Part shown: one piece after another, positions 38,701-46,648 of the stretch | Position numbering within the stretch: position 1 is the stretch's first letter | Layout of the letters: every line of letters starts with the position of its first letter | DNA from: an uncultured Luminiphilus sp. | GTDB lineage: Bacteria > Pseudomonadota > Gammaproteobacteria > Pseudomonadales > Halieaceae | NCBI GenBank assembly: GCA_938084055.1 | Contig: CALKDK010000019.1 | Span: forward strand, 1-64,000 | Length of the DNA: 64,000 nucleotides | Reading direction: 5' to 3' | Translations under genes and position numbers: made by a program | Notes under the pieces: generated by a model | Told to the model about the DNA's origin: nothing | Database searches by the model: none | Seen by the model: only the letters and a program-made list of their open reading frames with translations

Positions 38701-39362
38701 TCACGACCAACGGCATTGAAAAGCTGTGGGTACTGACCAGGACAGAGGAAACAGCGACCGCTCTCTTCCATGCACTCGATTGTGACAATGCAGATAACAT
38801 CGATGTACGTTGCATTGGCAATGATATCGAAGGGGCACTCGACACCCTGCTGCGCAACGAGGGTGGTTTCGATGTCGTCGTGAGCAGTCCTTTCGAGCGG
38901 CTACCCCTCAATGCACTGGCTGGCGAGCGTGGAGGCGACTGGGATCGGGTTCTGTCGGATGAACAGTTCCGGCAACTGGTACATGAACAGCTCACCCACC
39001 ACTTCAGAAGCGCCCGTATTGCTGCGCTGGTCCCCAACTGCCAGATTGTGCTGTTGACCCCGGACACCTCACTGGCATCCACCCGTGAGGAGTTTGCCCT
39101 GGCTCTGTTCGTCAAGAACTCACTCCATGCGTTCACCGTAACATTGGGCGTGGAGAGTGAGCGGCTACCCACCGTACCGGCAGTCAACCAGGTGCAGCTC
39201 ACCCGGCGAGCCCACACCGAGGAGCCCTCCAACGACCAGGAGCTGTCAGAAGAGATGGAGCGACTGGTCGCCGCGGTGATGCAGTGCTCGGTACCCGCTC
39301 CGTCACCCAAGGAAAGTCGTTACCTATCAAAAATCTTCAGGGGTAATGCGGTCACGGTATAA
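35712..39362 (+). CDS. mcr: Malonyl-CoA reductase (bifunctional, 3-hydroxypropionate forming)
   Basis: This enzyme reduces malonyl-CoA to malonate semialdehyde and then to 3-hydroxypropionate with two NADPH. It has 1216 aa, against about 1220 in Chloroflexus. Two complete SDR units are fused. The N-half (semialdehyde reductase) has TGAAGSIG at 29-36 and Tyr185/Lys189 (YVVPK). The C-half (CoA-thioester reductase) has TGGSLGIG at 578-585 and Tyr737/Lys741 (YAVSK). The chosen ATG overlaps the upstream stop (ATGA) and follows AGGAG; a longer frame inside the upstream gene is rejected. Its product is the substrate of the preceding gene, so the pair is a functional unit. A strong terminator follows. 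Confidence 0.96.
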   Translation: MNDFVQFSDDVVSQSKAGRRLETKSIVLTGAAGSIGRFISRQLLREGARVMMTGRDVSKLEGFVDILCDEGFARENMVVMAGDCADPEICREIVAATVEAFGTIDVLVNNAGAAGPKYTLRDIPFSDVEMRTAGSDQTMFDSAMNLLGAPWNMARAAAPHMSVGASIINVSTIFSRTHYYGRIPYVVPKSGLNALSKGLALELGEERGIRVNTIFPGPIESERIDTVFAHMDELQGLEPGSTGREFRDLMITTRQGDDGLEYRYPTPTDVASAITWLASEESAALSGHHVEVTNGMQVPAQSRSQLVSWPDKRLEDLSDNIVLILGGSDYEEAVTFAERHTESGARVLLAFRNLESVGHARAIIQARELESVQLSHLDPLRRESMDRTMQFIDDHFGRLDGVIVLPQKKNGQYGYSICTATDDDVENFVKDEVVAPVAFASTLATNLSRWFGKCEPPAITYVTNPSDGHGNLLNEVIRASNEALIRGWRHEDDTLTTAGELAWAVQPNQLVRYDTEDRDALPFAADWAATLTNRVRQMDPINLWIPKDIKRATGKGAMPTSLMRVLPGLHKGKTAVITGGSLGIGLQLGRYLAIAGARVLLSARSESKLLEAKSEIVEELRGIGYPNPDSRIHTLANIDVGDPAALDQLHRHAVDLFGQVDFLINNAGISGAEEMVVDMTLKDWDRTMEANLISNYSLIRKFGPLMKDKGRGSILNVSSYFGGEKYVAVAYPNRADYAVSKAGQRVLAEILSRHLGPEIQINALAPGPVDGARLRGLGDAPGLFDRRGRLVLENKRLNQVHAAIIAAVAEGYPVEDIRKLSANAIEVLPQRKLPKGLSRLYAQVKDSGGMGSSNKCLLHMGMAVKLVERLVNAGVFTAEDKDEFLGSFVDAPSPFFDKEACLQSASQIESGILNRLHLHKMPTDEQVGLSTVFHLADEIVSGETFHPSGGLKFDRSVTEGELLLSPSEKDLARLSGKRVVVLGDCMRNEIAEVAKGFTTNGIEKLWVLTRTEETATALFHALDCDNADNIDVRCIGNDIEGALDTLLRNEGGFDVVVSSPFERLPLNALAGERGGDWDRVLSDEQFRQLVHEQLTHHFRSARIAALVPNCQIVLLTPDTSLASTREEFALALFVKNSLHAFTVTLGVESERLPTVPAVNQVQLTRRAHTEEPSNDQELSEEMERLVAAVMQCSVPAPSPKESRYLSKIFRGNAVTV

Positions 39363-39374
39363 CGCGTCATAGCT

Positions 39375-39429
39375 GGGCGGGGATGCCGCCCACACCGTTT
39401 ATCAAGGGGCCAGGTAGGCCCCTTTTTTT
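39375..39429 (+). terminator. Tandem hairpin and rho-independent terminator after malonyl-CoA reductase
   Basis: A first hairpin (GGGCGG/CCGCCC, 39375-39391) is followed by GGGGCC-aggta-GGCCCC with seven T (39405-39429). The second is a typical intrinsic terminator and closes the two-gene operon about 45 bases after its stop. Confidence 0.92.
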
Positions 39430-39539
39430 GCTAACGGCCCACCGCCTTACCGTGACACAAGGGCATCCACCGGAGCCCCCTTAGGCGCCCTGTACGCGGT
39501 CAATACAGGGTGTCGAAGGCCTGTGGTTGGGTGATCTTG

Positions 39540-40973
39540 TCATTGCTTACCCGCCAATTGCACCAGGTTGGCCTGGTGCTGCTGGCGGTCAATGCGGTAG
39601 TACACCAGCGCCCAGAGCATGAGTGCCCACAGCAGGCATTGGCTGGGAATTAGGGTCGCTCCCAGATTCCATAAAACGCTTTCGCCAACGTCACCAGGGA
39701 CGGCTCCCTCGGGGAAGTCCACCCACTGGAGCATCAGTCCAGCGATAAAAATACCGATGCCCTGATTGGTCTTGCGAACGAATGTCAGTGCGGCGAAGAA
39801 GACGCCCTCACTGCGCCGGCCAGTTGTAACCTGCGCCTGCTCAACCAGGTCCGCCACCATGGATCCGAGTACCGCCTGCATGGCAATGATCAAGCCCAGA
39901 TCCAAGGTGTTGATGGTGACTACGATAATAAAAAGATTGGGGTCGCCGTTATCGGGCAGCACCCCCATCAAACGCAGGAAAACCGGCAGGGGCTGGATGG
40001 TAAATGCCAGGATTCCCAGGGTAATCACAGCACGCTTTTTGCCAAGCAGGGTTGCCATGGGTGACGCGATCAGCAGGCCAAGAACAGCAGAAACGACCAC
40101 CAGTGCCGTCCAGTAAAAAATCTGGAGTGAGGAGAACTGCCAGAAATAAGTCAGCATCAAGAAGGCCAGTGCGGCAGTGAGCCCCGTCGCTACGGAGCCG
40201 GCAATGCTCGATAAAAACAAAGCAAAAAAGTTTTTGTCAAACAGGGTTTCCCGAATCTCACGAAACGCCGACTGAAGGGAACCCCGTGTAGCGGGCTGCT
40301 CGTCACCGAAATAACGGACATACTTTTGTGTCCCGAGCGCGGATATCAGAATGGCGCAAAAAATCAGGGCGCCAGCCAGCCAACCGTAGGTTGAATAACC
40401 CTCGCGGTTCAGCGTTCCTACGGGTTGTGTTTCCGTTGGCACCAGCAAAAATCCGAACATGATGACCGCAAGAGCAGTGCCACCACTCCAGGCAAAAAAC
40501 AGTCGCCATGACTGGACTGCCGTGCGCTCATCGTAATCATGTGTGAGTTCAGGTAACAGCGAGGAACTCGGGGTTTCAAAAAGCGTGATGAGTGTCCTGA
40601 TCAGGACAGCCATGGTAAGCAGATAGATAAAAAGCCCCGTGGAGCCCCAATCGGGTGGGTTCCAGAGCAACGCGTAACAAGCGGCCACGGGAAGAGCAGA
40701 GGCATACATAAAGGGGTGGCGGCGCCCCCAGCGGGATCGCGTTCGATCTGACCAATAACCAATCACCGGGTCGCTCAGGGCATCCAGCACCATTGCAATC
40801 AGCAGGGCTGATCCCACCAGTGCGGCATCCAGGCCCACCACCGTGCTGTAGAACAAGAGCAGAAAATAGGCAAAGCCATTGTCCTTGATGCCATAAGCCA
40901 TGGCGCCAATACCGTGAAAAATTCTGGCGCTTAAGGGTAGTTCCTGATGCAAATCGCTATGTTCTGCAGTCAT
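39540..40973 (-). CDS. GPH-family (glycoside/sodium symporter-type) MFS transporter
   Basis: This is an inner-membrane cation symporter of 477 aa with about 12 hydrophobic segments. The GPH pattern is clear: early FLLLFYSTVVGLDAALVGSALLIA, then DALSDPVIGYWSDRTRSRWGRRHPFMY, and LITLFETPSSSLLPELTHDYDERT. The family imports sugars, sugar acids and sometimes other solutes. It is last in a minus-strand series with the dehydrogenase- and decarboxylase-like genes and the TonB receptor, 254 bases from the nearest. A nine-pair hairpin lies directly upstream of its start. Confidence 0.9.
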   Translation of the reverse strand: MTAEHSDLHQELPLSARIFHGIGAMAYGIKDNGFAYFLLLFYSTVVGLDAALVGSALLIAMVLDALSDPVIGYWSDRTRSRWGRRHPFMYASALPVAACYALLWNPPDWGSTGLFIYLLTMAVLIRTLITLFETPSSSLLPELTHDYDERTAVQSWRLFFAWSGGTALAVIMFGFLLVPTETQPVGTLNREGYSTYGWLAGALIFCAILISALGTQKYVRYFGDEQPATRGSLQSAFREIRETLFDKNFFALFLSSIAGSVATGLTAALAFLMLTYFWQFSSLQIFYWTALVVVSAVLGLLIASPMATLLGKKRAVITLGILAFTIQPLPVFLRLMGVLPDNGDPNLFIIVVTINTLDLGLIIAMQAVLGSMVADLVEQAQVTTGRRSEGVFFAALTFVRKTNQGIGIFIAGLMLQWVDFPEGAVPGDVGESVLWNLGATLIPSQCLLWALMLWALVYYRIDRQQHQANLVQLAGKQ

Positions 40974-40994
40974 TGCCGGTTATCCATTTTGAGT

Positions 40995-41016
40995 AGCCCC
41001 TGTATAAACAGGGGCT
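40995..41016 (-). repeat. Strong hairpin just upstream of the GPH transporter start
   Basis: AGCCCCTGT and ACAGGGGCT form a perfect nine-pair stem with a four-base loop, 21 bases before the ATG. No T-run follows in the direction of the GPH gene, so it is not a classical terminator of the upstream genes. It could influence translation of the transporter or mark an RNA end. Confidence 0.5.
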
Positions 41017-41227
41017 TTCCAGTTAGCTGCCCCAATAACGTCATCCCTGCCCCTTCCGACACCCAAGGTGGGTGCAGTTGGGGCTAAACTGCGGCCTGTG
41101 GCATCAAGCCACACCCCTTTCGCTTCGGGACTTTGCAATCTCCGCCAAACCTGGACGGACGTCGCCCTGACCGAGTAATAGGAAGGCGATACCCGCAGCC
41201 AGCATCATCGACCCACGGGTAATCTGT

Positions 41228-42394
41228 TCAGGCCCATACGAGGCCGGTATCCAGGTAGTTGCCGGCCACCTCAAGGACATTCTCGTCAAGGATTTCCATG
41301 GTGGCTGCTGCTTCCTGCTGTTTTTTCAAGGTCAGTAAATCCAGCTCCTGACACTGGGCAAAGGGGCCTTGTTTTGCACCAAATGACAGGCTCCAGGCAG
41401 CGTCGATCTCTAACGGGTCAGCCACCTCATGGGCGGCGAGTAGCAGCGCATGGCTAAGAAAGACTCCCATCAAACAGTTCTCGATATGGGTGTCTTGGGG
41501 GACCTCGCTGACGAATCCGGGCTGGGCATACGCGGGGTCGGGATAGCTGTAAAACCCCCGCCCGGACTTGATGCCCAACCGGTTGCCCTCAATCAGGGGC
41601 GTAAGAAACTCTAGAATGCGTGGACGAAGGTGCTGGTTGCGGTGATTGGGACGCCGCCAGCTGTCAAAAATGACGTCCAGGCCAAACAGATCCATAAGGC
41701 CCACAGGCCCGATAGCTACGCCCTGAGACTGCATCCAGGCCCGGTCAATACTCTCTGGGGTTGCCACCCGGTCCATTAGCAGTTGCAGTGAGGCCCTCAA
41801 TAGCGGCCCCAGTATGGCGTTGATAACGTAGCCCGGATTTTCTTTCGCCAATCGCAGCGGAAAACCACCCAGACGCCTGACATGGGTCTCCAGTCGATCC
41901 AGTACCTGTGGGTCCGTTCGGGTGCCGCCAACAATATCAAAGACTCTCGCCCCGAGGTGAGAGTGAAGCGCGGCAAATCGTTGCGGATGAGCCAGCGCCG
42001 TCTCCAATTCAGACGGCAGGAACGTTGATGTGTTGGTGGTAATGAGGGTTGTTGGCCCGCACAGGGCATCCAGCTCCTGCAATACGGTGCGTTTGATATC
42101 GATTTGCTCGGGGACAGATTCACTGACCAGCGCAACATTGGCAACAGCACCGGCCAGTTCGGTCGTGCCATCAATCATAGGCAGCGCGCGCTCGAGTACA
42201 CCCTCGGTGAAAAATCCCTGCTGGCCAAGGTACTGGCCCATGCCAAGCAAGCGCGCCTGCAGCGACTCTATAGCCTGGGGGGATTGATCGTAGAGCGTAC
42301 AGCGCAGACCGGCAGCGCCGCACAGGAGTGCGTTGAAGCAGCCCATGGCTCCGGCACCCACAAAACACACGGACTGTATATCGGGGTAAGTCAT
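41228..42394 (-). CDS. 3-hydroxyacyl-CoA dehydrogenase-family protein
   Basis: This NAD-dependent 2-domain dehydrogenase has 388 aa. The Rossmann motif is VCFVGAGAMGCFNALLCGAAG, and SESVPEQIDIKRTVLQEL and TNTSTFLPSELE follow as in 3HCDH proteins. The usual HFFNP catalytic region is altered to ALHSHLGARVFDIVGG, but a His remains. NPGYVINAILGPLLRASL opens the C-domain. I chose ATG; a TTG two codons upstream directly abuts the stop of the decarboxylase-like gene. Because of the altered active-site region the substrate may not be a fatty acyl-CoA. Confidence 0.82.
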   Translation of the reverse strand: MTYPDIQSVCFVGAGAMGCFNALLCGAAGLRCTLYDQSPQAIESLQARLLGMGQYLGQQGFFTEGVLERALPMIDGTTELAGAVANVALVSESVPEQIDIKRTVLQELDALCGPTTLITTNTSTFLPSELETALAHPQRFAALHSHLGARVFDIVGGTRTDPQVLDRLETHVRRLGGFPLRLAKENPGYVINAILGPLLRASLQLLMDRVATPESIDRAWMQSQGVAIGPVGLMDLFGLDVIFDSWRRPNHRNQHLRPRILEFLTPLIEGNRLGIKSGRGFYSYPDPAYAQPGFVSEVPQDTHIENCLMGVFLSHALLLAAHEVADPLEIDAAWSLSFGAKQGPFAQCQELDLLTLKKQQEAAATMEILDENVLEVAGNYLDTGLVWA

Positions 42395-42400
42395 TGCCAA

Positions 42401-43231
42401 TCAACTACCCTGCCCAGAGGGCGCCAGGCACCGCGTCCACTGCTCGGGCAGGGCCAGGTTGGTGCTGCCCTGGGTAATGATGGTCCGTTGGTATTCCAGG
42501 ACCGGCAGATCCCGCAGCGTATTCACTATGTGGTACTGGGTGGGATTCTGCTCCCAGGTAAGCGACTGCCAGTTCACGACACCTTCACCTATGAAGACAT
42601 TCTTGTAGATGTTTTCCGACGGAAACGTGACGGCCTCGTTGATTGACGGTGGTCCGTAGCCACCTGCCGCGGGGAGGAAGCGCCACGTCAGCGGGTGATT
42701 CCGTCCTGTGGCCTCCCGTTCTGCAGTGGCCACTTCATCAGGGGGCACTTCGCTCAGGTTTTTGGCGCTGATTTCGACAATACTGTGACCAAAATGACTG
42801 GCATTACATCGCCAGGTGCCGTCCTCAACAGTATGCTCAGGAATATCCGCGTAGATTTTGGGTATGCCCTGCACTTCCCGGCCGACCAGAATCGGGTCGG
42901 TCAAGTTTTCCCAAATCACCAGGGCATAATTTCCCACCAGCTGTTCGCCAGCGCCCTCAAATACGGCGGCCGCGTTGACACCCACCATGTTGTAACCGCG
43001 ACCCGCCAGCCAATCGATATTCTTGTTGCAGGCGTAATATACGGTCACAACAGCTTCATCAGCCAGTTGAAAGCCGTTGGGTAACAGCGCCGCTAATTTA
43101 TCCCGGTCCGTCCGGTAGGACACCGCGATAACCGTAACATCCCGGTACCAGCCGCTGGTCTTCGCGCCTGTGTACCTCGGTCCGAAGTGCGCGGGCATCA
43201 TGTAGCTGGCACCCGGGTCTACAGTAAACAT
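42401..43231 (-). CDS. Acetoacetate decarboxylase-like protein
   Basis: This cytosolic protein has 276 aa and the ADC fold. The Schiff-base lysine region is conserved as GREVQGIPKIYADI (Lys125), comparable to the GxPK of clostridial ADC. An AGGAGA site precedes the ATG. Family members decarboxylate acetoacetate, or act as aldolase-dehydratases on related 2- or 3-oxo acids. It is followed without a gap by the 3-hydroxyacyl-CoA dehydrogenase-like gene, so they are probably co-expressed. The combination suggests breakdown of a keto acid, but the substrate is not clear. Confidence 0.85.
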   Translation of the reverse strand: MFTVDPGASYMMPAHFGPRYTGAKTSGWYRDVTVIAVSYRTDRDKLAALLPNGFQLADEAVVTVYYACNKNIDWLAGRGYNMVGVNAAAVFEGAGEQLVGNYALVIWENLTDPILVGREVQGIPKIYADIPEHTVEDGTWRCNASHFGHSIVEISAKNLSEVPPDEVATAEREATGRNHPLTWRFLPAAGGYGPPSINEAVTFPSENIYKNVFIGEGVVNWQSLTWEQNPTQYHIVNTLRDLPVLEYQRTIITQGSTNLALPEQWTRCLAPSGQGS

Positions 43232-43419
43232 AAAATCTCCTCAAGCCATCGCCACTACAGCAGTCCTTGGTAAACACGGGGTTTGGTTGCGTATCGCCCG
43301 GACCGTAAAGGGGGATCCTGGCGACCTGACCCCCGGCTATCTCTGTCAAAGGCCCACCAGCCAACCCCCGCTCGCGGCCAAAAACTCTACCCGGGCCCGG
43401 GCGCAGCCTGATCAGCCGG

Positions 43420-45771
43420 TCAGAAGAACACCGCAGCCTCTATCCCGTAGGTTCTTGGATTAATGGGTGTTCCCGTGCGACGCACACCATCAGCAAGCGC
43501 GCTGACAGAAAAGTCATTGGCAAAGCTCACCTCGTCCGTCAGGTTGAGACCGTAAAGGGCAACCTCAAAACGTTCGCTGGCAGGACGCCATGCGAGGCGA
43601 GCGCTGAGTTGATGGTAGCTGTCGATCGTCTCAATATCGTCGTTGAAAACCGTGACGTACTGGTCGTCGACCCAGCTGAAGCTGCCACTCAGGACCGCCA
43701 TACCACTGGCCATGGGTTGCGAGTAGATCGCCGATAGACTCACTTTGTTGTTGGGTGTTCGATTGAGCTCATTTCCCCGTACGTTTCGCACCTCGTTGGA
43801 CTTGTTGTCGGACACAAAAAAGTCAGCCTTGTAATCTGACTTGAGGTACGAATAGTTGCCAAGGAACAGCAGCTTCTCACTGACAGCCCAGGTAGTCTCC
43901 AGTTCCGCACCATAGACCTCGACGTCGGGTGCATTGGCCAGTCGACTCGTCACAATGCCACTGTTGGGGTCCAGGATAGCAAGCTCCACCTGCATATCCT
44001 CGTAGTCGTAGTAAAACAGTGCGGAGCGGATGGAAAGGTCTTCTCCGATGGTCCCTTTGAAACCCAGCTCATAGGCCTGGACATCCTCGTTGGCCACCGT
44101 GGATTCATCTTCCGGCGTGGTGGGATCGTCCTGCATAGCTCCCAGCCGGAAGCCTCCGGGCTTGTAACCGGTAGAAAAGGTCCCGTACACCATACCCGCA
44201 TCTAAAACGTCGTAAGAGGCACTCACACGAAAATCCGTAGAATCCCAGGAGGCTTCATGGCTGTCTGTCAGATCAGAAACCAGGATGCCTATTCGCGGGC
44301 AGCCCGAGGGCACTGAATAAGGATCACCACTGGCGATAAGTTCGGGCAGGCGTTGCTCCCCACAAAAATCGAGCACCGAGTCATAAAATATGGTTTGGGA
44401 CTCGTCTCCGACCTTCTCGTCTTCGCTGTATCGCAACCCCGCTGACAGCATCAGCCGATCCGTGATGTTCCAGTCAACCTGGCCGTAGAGCGCTTTGGAC
44501 TCCACCTCGAGCTCGCCTCTCTGGGAATAGAAGACGCCCTCGGGATTGGGTACTCCCGACAGGTTCTGGGTCAAAAACGGATTGTTCGCGTCGGTCAGTG
44601 CGTAGGGCTGATCGAGTTCGTTCTTCAGGTAAAACGCTCCAATCAACCACTGTACGGGCGCGTCACCAGTGGAGAACAACTGTAGCTCGTGCTGGGTGGT
44701 TGTCTCTGCCTGACCAATGGTTTCTACAAACGAGGCTGGACTCGCAGTGCCGTCGAAGTCTTTGGCCCCGTCCCAGCTATAATCCTGATAACCATTCAAT
44801 AGCCTAATTGACAGGGTATCCAACTCAATCGTCAACGTTGACTGGTAAGTCTCCTGATCATCAACCTCAACAAATCCCTGAAAATCCGAACTGCGTTTAA
44901 ATGGATCCGTTTGGTCTGGCGCTGTTGTTACCGGTGAGAACAACTCAGGATTAACCACGATCTCACCCAGTTTGGAGGGTGCGCCCGCTTCATTGCGGTA
45001 CCCATCCAATTTGGCCCGTTCCAGCGTCTCACTTTTAAATGTTGCGCTGAAGTAGCGCATATTCCACTGCACGCGATCGCCCAGATCGAGGCTCAATTGC
45101 GCTTCAAATCGCTGGGCATCGGTACCGATTGGATCCGGTCCGGAAACATTTTCGGTGAAACTGTCAGCATCCTGCTGGCTGTAATGGACGAGGTAACCCA
45201 CGCGATCGCTGATAGGACCACTGCTGGTCAGGGCGAGGGTCTTACGCCCGTAGTTGCCCAGGCGTCCTCGAGCGATATGCTCAAATTCCGCGCCCGGCTT
45301 TTTGGTGATGACGTTGATGGCACCGCCCGTAGTGTTACGGCCAAACAGCGTGCCCTGGGGGCCACGAAGCACTTCAATGCGCTCCGTCAAATCGACCGGC
45401 GCAGACAGGACAGCGGCTTCACTGGCATAAAATCCATTGTCGTAGACCCCCACACCGGGCTCGGTACCCGTCGTGTTGGTTTCCCTGCCAATGCCCCGGA
45501 GGTAAACGCGATTGCCCTCGCCGCCGCCCGCCGTCTCCTGATAGGACATGCTCGGCGTGAAGTTGGCCACGTCCTGGGGCGAGTAAATGCCCAGTGCAAT
45601 GCGCTGCTCAGCGGATACCGCAGTAATCGCAATCGCGGTATCCGCCAGCGTGGATTCACGCTTCTGTGCCGTCACCACAACCTCTTCCAACAGCGGCTGA
45701 CTGCTACCCGGGAGGGGAAGCGTCGCCAGGTACCCAATTGCCACAGCCAACACCGTTTTTGCATTTTTCAT
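43420..45771 (-). CDS. TonB-dependent outer-membrane receptor
   Basis: This receptor imports a substrate across the outer membrane with TonB energy. It has 783 aa. A signal peptide (MKNAKTVLAVAIGYLATL) is followed by the TonB box-like LEEVVVTAQKRES. The plug domain has VYLRGIG, VDLTERIEVLRGPQGTLFGRNT and GGAINVITKKP, and the barrel ends with TYGIEAAVFF. This pattern is of the PupB/FyuA-like group widespread in marine Proteobacteria, with no fixed substrate. The chosen ATG gives the best signal peptide. It is divergent from a TetR regulator and upstream of decarboxylase- and transporter-type genes, suggesting an organic substrate rather than iron. Confidence 0.92.
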   Translation of the reverse strand: MKNAKTVLAVAIGYLATLPLPGSSQPLLEEVVVTAQKRESTLADTAIAITAVSAEQRIALGIYSPQDVANFTPSMSYQETAGGGEGNRVYLRGIGRETNTTGTEPGVGVYDNGFYASEAAVLSAPVDLTERIEVLRGPQGTLFGRNTTGGAINVITKKPGAEFEHIARGRLGNYGRKTLALTSSGPISDRVGYLVHYSQQDADSFTENVSGPDPIGTDAQRFEAQLSLDLGDRVQWNMRYFSATFKSETLERAKLDGYRNEAGAPSKLGEIVVNPELFSPVTTAPDQTDPFKRSSDFQGFVEVDDQETYQSTLTIELDTLSIRLLNGYQDYSWDGAKDFDGTASPASFVETIGQAETTTQHELQLFSTGDAPVQWLIGAFYLKNELDQPYALTDANNPFLTQNLSGVPNPEGVFYSQRGELEVESKALYGQVDWNITDRLMLSAGLRYSEDEKVGDESQTIFYDSVLDFCGEQRLPELIASGDPYSVPSGCPRIGILVSDLTDSHEASWDSTDFRVSASYDVLDAGMVYGTFSTGYKPGGFRLGAMQDDPTTPEDESTVANEDVQAYELGFKGTIGEDLSIRSALFYYDYEDMQVELAILDPNSGIVTSRLANAPDVEVYGAELETTWAVSEKLLFLGNYSYLKSDYKADFFVSDNKSNEVRNVRGNELNRTPNNKVSLSAIYSQPMASGMAVLSGSFSWVDDQYVTVFNDDIETIDSYHQLSARLAWRPASERFEVALYGLNLTDEVSFANDFSVSALADGVRRTGTPINPRTYGIEAAVFF

Positions 45772-45810
45772 ATCGTCAACGCCCAAATTAAACTTACTTA
45801 TATGTAGGAT

Positions 45811-45839
45811 TTAATATATAAAACTTGTATGAAAGACAA
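45811..45839 (-). promoter_or_regulatory. Candidate promoter of the TonB receptor gene
   Basis: On the minus strand TTGTCT (45834-45839) and TATTAA (45811-45816) are 17 bases apart in an AT-rich stretch between the receptor and the divergent TetR gene. The TetR protein is the obvious candidate regulator, but I could not find a good palindrome here. Confidence 0.35.
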
Positions 45840-45939
45840 ATTAAATGCTTTTATTATATCGGTCAACAAGTTTTTTGGCCGAGACACGCGGACGTCGTCC
45901 TATATACTGGCGCTTCAGTGCATGGCTCTCGAGGTCCTT

Positions 45940-46587
45940 ATGTCAGACGCAGCCCAGGCTGATCTTCCCGTTGCAAAGCGCCGCAGAAAACCACAGGAGC
46001 GCGCCGAAGTGACGCGTAACCGGCTCATTGAAGCTGGGCAGCTGTTATTCCCTGAGCGCGGCTTTCATGCCGTCTCGGTCAGGGACCTGGAAACCGAGGC
46101 GGGTGTCAAGCGCAACGTCCTTGCCTACCACTTTGAGGACAAGGAAAATTTATGGCGAGCATCGACCGATGCGATTTTCGGTGAAATGAAAAGCGCGTTT
46201 GAACAGCGTCTCGACATCGTGCGCGAGGTCTCCGGGCGCGATACCCTCGCCTTCATTGTTCGCTTCTACGTCTACTTCCATGCCCGCAATCCACGGCTCA
46301 GCCGGCTCATGAGCCAGGAGGCGACGCGCCAGAGCTGGCGGCTTAGATACATTATTGACAAGCACGTCAGACCATCAGCAATACAAATGGAGAAGCTGGT
46401 TCAGGAAACCGAAGGGCTCTCCAGGGAAGCATTCGTGCATTGGTACTACATTATGATCAGCAGCACTTCCACCATTTTTTCCTTCGCGGCAGAGTGTGAA
46501 GACCTATTTGGCGTGGACCCCTGCAGCGAACCAGAGGTTGAAAGGCATGCGGAAATGCTGGTTTCAATGCTGCTCGATAAGCGCTGA
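45940..46587 (+). CDS. TetR/AcrR-family transcriptional regulator
   Basis: This is a DNA-binding regulator of 215 aa. The N-terminal helix-turn-helix reads TRNRLIEAGQLLFPERGFHAVSVRDLETEAGVKRNVLAYHFEDKENLW, the standard TetR form. A basic patch (KRRRKPQERAE) precedes it. The C-terminal ligand domain is all helical. The start MSDAAQADLP is favoured by GAGG nearby; longer frames begin within the AT-rich intergenic stretch. It is divergent from the TonB receptor, so it most likely controls that receptor and the downstream decarboxylase/dehydrogenase genes. Confidence 0.9.
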   Translation: MSDAAQADLPVAKRRRKPQERAEVTRNRLIEAGQLLFPERGFHAVSVRDLETEAGVKRNVLAYHFEDKENLWRASTDAIFGEMKSAFEQRLDIVREVSGRDTLAFIVRFYVYFHARNPRLSRLMSQEATRQSWRLRYIIDKHVRPSAIQMEKLVQETEGLSREAFVHWYYIMISSTSTIFSFAAECEDLFGVDPCSEPEVERHAEMLVSMLLDKR

Positions 46588-46648
46588 AATATAAGGCTAA
46601 ACAACACGCCCGGGCCAAGAGCCCATGGCACCCAATCCGCTGGGGACC

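Noticed and set aside
41104-41289. 61-codon frame overlapping the end of the 3HCDH-like gene
   Set aside because: It shares sequence with a real gene in another frame and its separate part has only a weak start; the hydrophobic MLAAGIAFLLLG stretch alone is not enough.
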